Positions 5,275 through 6,144 of a stretch of DNA of 6,144 nucleotides are shown here, piece after piece. Within the stretch, counting starts at the first letter, position 1. Every line of letters starts with the position of its first letter. Location: assembly GCA_021779695.1 (NCBI GenBank), contig JAJYAE010000272.1, positions 1-6,144 of the forward strand. The letters run 5' to 3'. The notes beneath the pieces are model-generated. The model saw only the letters and a list, made by a program, of their open reading frames with translations. It was not told the DNA's origin and did no database searches. The DNA comes from Acidobacteriota bacterium. GTDB lineage: Bacteria; Acidobacteriota; Terriglobia; Terriglobales; Acidobacteriaceae. Position numbers and translations under genes: made by a program.

Positions 5275-6144
5275 ATGAATGAATCAAAAGTCTCTGCAGC
5301 ATGTTCCTTTCTGATGGCCCTGGCCATGGCAGGTGCCAGTGCCATCTCCGCGCAGGTGCAAACGGAGGTGCCTCCCGTCATTCCGAGTGCAAAGCCTGTG
5401 ACGGTTGAGCATATCAAGGTCCACTCGGCTTCGATTGCAGGCAACCTTGAAGGCGATTCAGCAGACCGCGACGTTATAGTTTTTCTGCCCCCGAGCTACA
5501 GCAAGGCAAAGCACCGCCGCTACCCGGTGGTGTATGCGTTACACGGTTACTCGATTGGTGCTGAACAGTGGACCCACGAGATTCATGTTCCCCAGACGAT
5601 TGAAGGTGCATTTGCGCAGGGCGCCAAAGAGATGATTGTGGTCCTGCCTGATTCGAAGACAATTTACAACGGCTCGATGTACTCAAGTTCGATCACGACA
5701 GGTGACTTTGAAAGGTTTATCTATCATGATCTCGTCGCCTACATCGACGCTCATTACCGCACGATACCCACTCGTGAGAGCCGCGGACTTGTTGGCCACT
5801 CCATGGGCGGCTACGGTGCAACACGCATCGGGATGAAACATCCCGATGTGTTCGGCTCTCTTTACATCATGAGCCCGTGCTGCTTATCTCCGATGGCAGG
5901 TGGCGGACCTGGGCCGATCGAGCAGATGAAGGAACGGGCGATTTTGAGTGAGAAGAAAGCGGCGGCTGCTACATCTCCTGCCGATCTTGCGAGCAAGTCG
6001 CCAGGCTTTGAAGCCGCGGCGTACGCCACTGCTGCTGCGTGGGCACCCGATCCGAAGAATCCTCCTTTGTACTTCGACTTGCCCACGAAAGACGGTGTTC
6101 CGCAGCCAGAAATCATGGCCAAATTCGCCGCGAATGCGCCGCTG
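5275..6144 (+). CDS. Exported alpha/beta-hydrolase esterase (PF00756 type, feruloyl/acetyl esterase-like), 5' part
   Basis: An open frame of 290 codons from ATG 5275 runs off the right edge without a stop. GGAG lies 9 bases before the ATG; the nearby ATG at 5279 is in another frame that closes quickly. Residues 1 to about 26 are a signal peptide (hydrophobic run FLMALAMAGAS, then ISA/Q). The esterase-D fold follows: 'RDVIVFLPPSYS' (65-76), oxyanion-loop 'YALHGYS' (His90-Gly91), 'MIVVLPDS' (120-127), a 'FIYHDLVAYIDAHYRTI' helix, and nucleophile elbow GHSMGGYG with Ser176. The catalytic Asp and His are expected further on and the His is outside the window. A His-rich 'WTHEIHVP' lies after the oxyanion strand. 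The family includes feruloyl and acetyl-xylan esterases as well as S-formylglutathione hydrolases. Export and the position behind GH51 favour hemicellulose de-esterification, but the true substrate is unproven. Confidence 0.88.
   Translation, partial: MNESKVSAACSFLMALAMAGASAISAQVQTEVPPVIPSAKPVTVEHIKVHSASIAGNLEGDSADRDVIVFLPPSYSKAKHRRYPVVYALHGYSIGAEQWTHEIHVPQTIEGAFAQGAKEMIVVLPDSKTIYNGSMYSSSITTGDFERFIYHDLVAYIDAHYRTIPTRESRGLVGHSMGGYGATRIGMKHPDVFGSLYIMSPCCLSPMAGGGPGPIEQMKERAILSEKKAAAATSPADLASKSPGFEAAAYATAAAWAPDPKNPPLYFDLPTKDGVPQPEIMAKFAANAPL

Noticed and set aside
1..6144. CRISPR array, complete insertion sequence or toxin-antitoxin pair
   Set aside because: No regularly spaced long repeats, transposase motifs or paired small genes are visible.

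Overview
The window looks like chromosomal DNA from a moderately GC-rich Gram-negative soil or plant-associated bacterium. My best guess is an Acidobacteriota (Terriglobia-type) genome. That guess rests on the mix of exported arabinofuranosidase and esterase, a LysR regulator and a lone Ntn-type amidohydrolase; no phylogenetic marker gene is present.

Left part (1 to about 1480), probably the end of an integrated element. It opens with the 3' end of a plus-strand gene for a C45 / linear-amide (Ntn) hydrolase-like protein. Next is a minus-strand, badly decayed gene for an AAA_14/DUF4143-type ATPase: its Walker A is intact, but the Walker B acidic pair reads Gly-stop. After it comes a non-coding stretch with phased short direct repeats (1368-1414) and a perfect 8-bp inverted repeat (1421-1444).

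Boundary (1480-1523). A 44-nt segment is the exact 3' half of a tRNA-Cys(GCA), from U33 and the anticodon through the T arm, U73 and encoded CCA, with no 5' half. This is the classic attR scar of a tRNA-targeting integrative element. The orientation puts the element on the left and the native chromosome on the right. A hairpin plus T-tract 90 nt downstream (1613-1639) fits the original terminator of that tRNA locus.

Right part (1524-6144), native flank. A 320-base stretch with no recognised gene is followed by a minus-strand LysR-type regulator (1960-2847). It is divergent from an exported GH51 alpha-L-arabinofuranosidase (3045-5201), which is followed by an exported alpha/beta-hydrolase esterase (5275 to beyond the window). 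The divergent region holds a T-N11-A dyad centred about 65 bp upstream of a predicted start point, the usual geometry for a LysR activator. Together the genes look like a small arabinoxylan/arabinan side-chain removal module: GH51 would release arabinose and the esterase would release acyl (possibly feruloyl) groups esterified to it, under local LysR control.

I see no CRISPR array, complete insertion sequence, rRNA gene or clearly novel multi-gene system.
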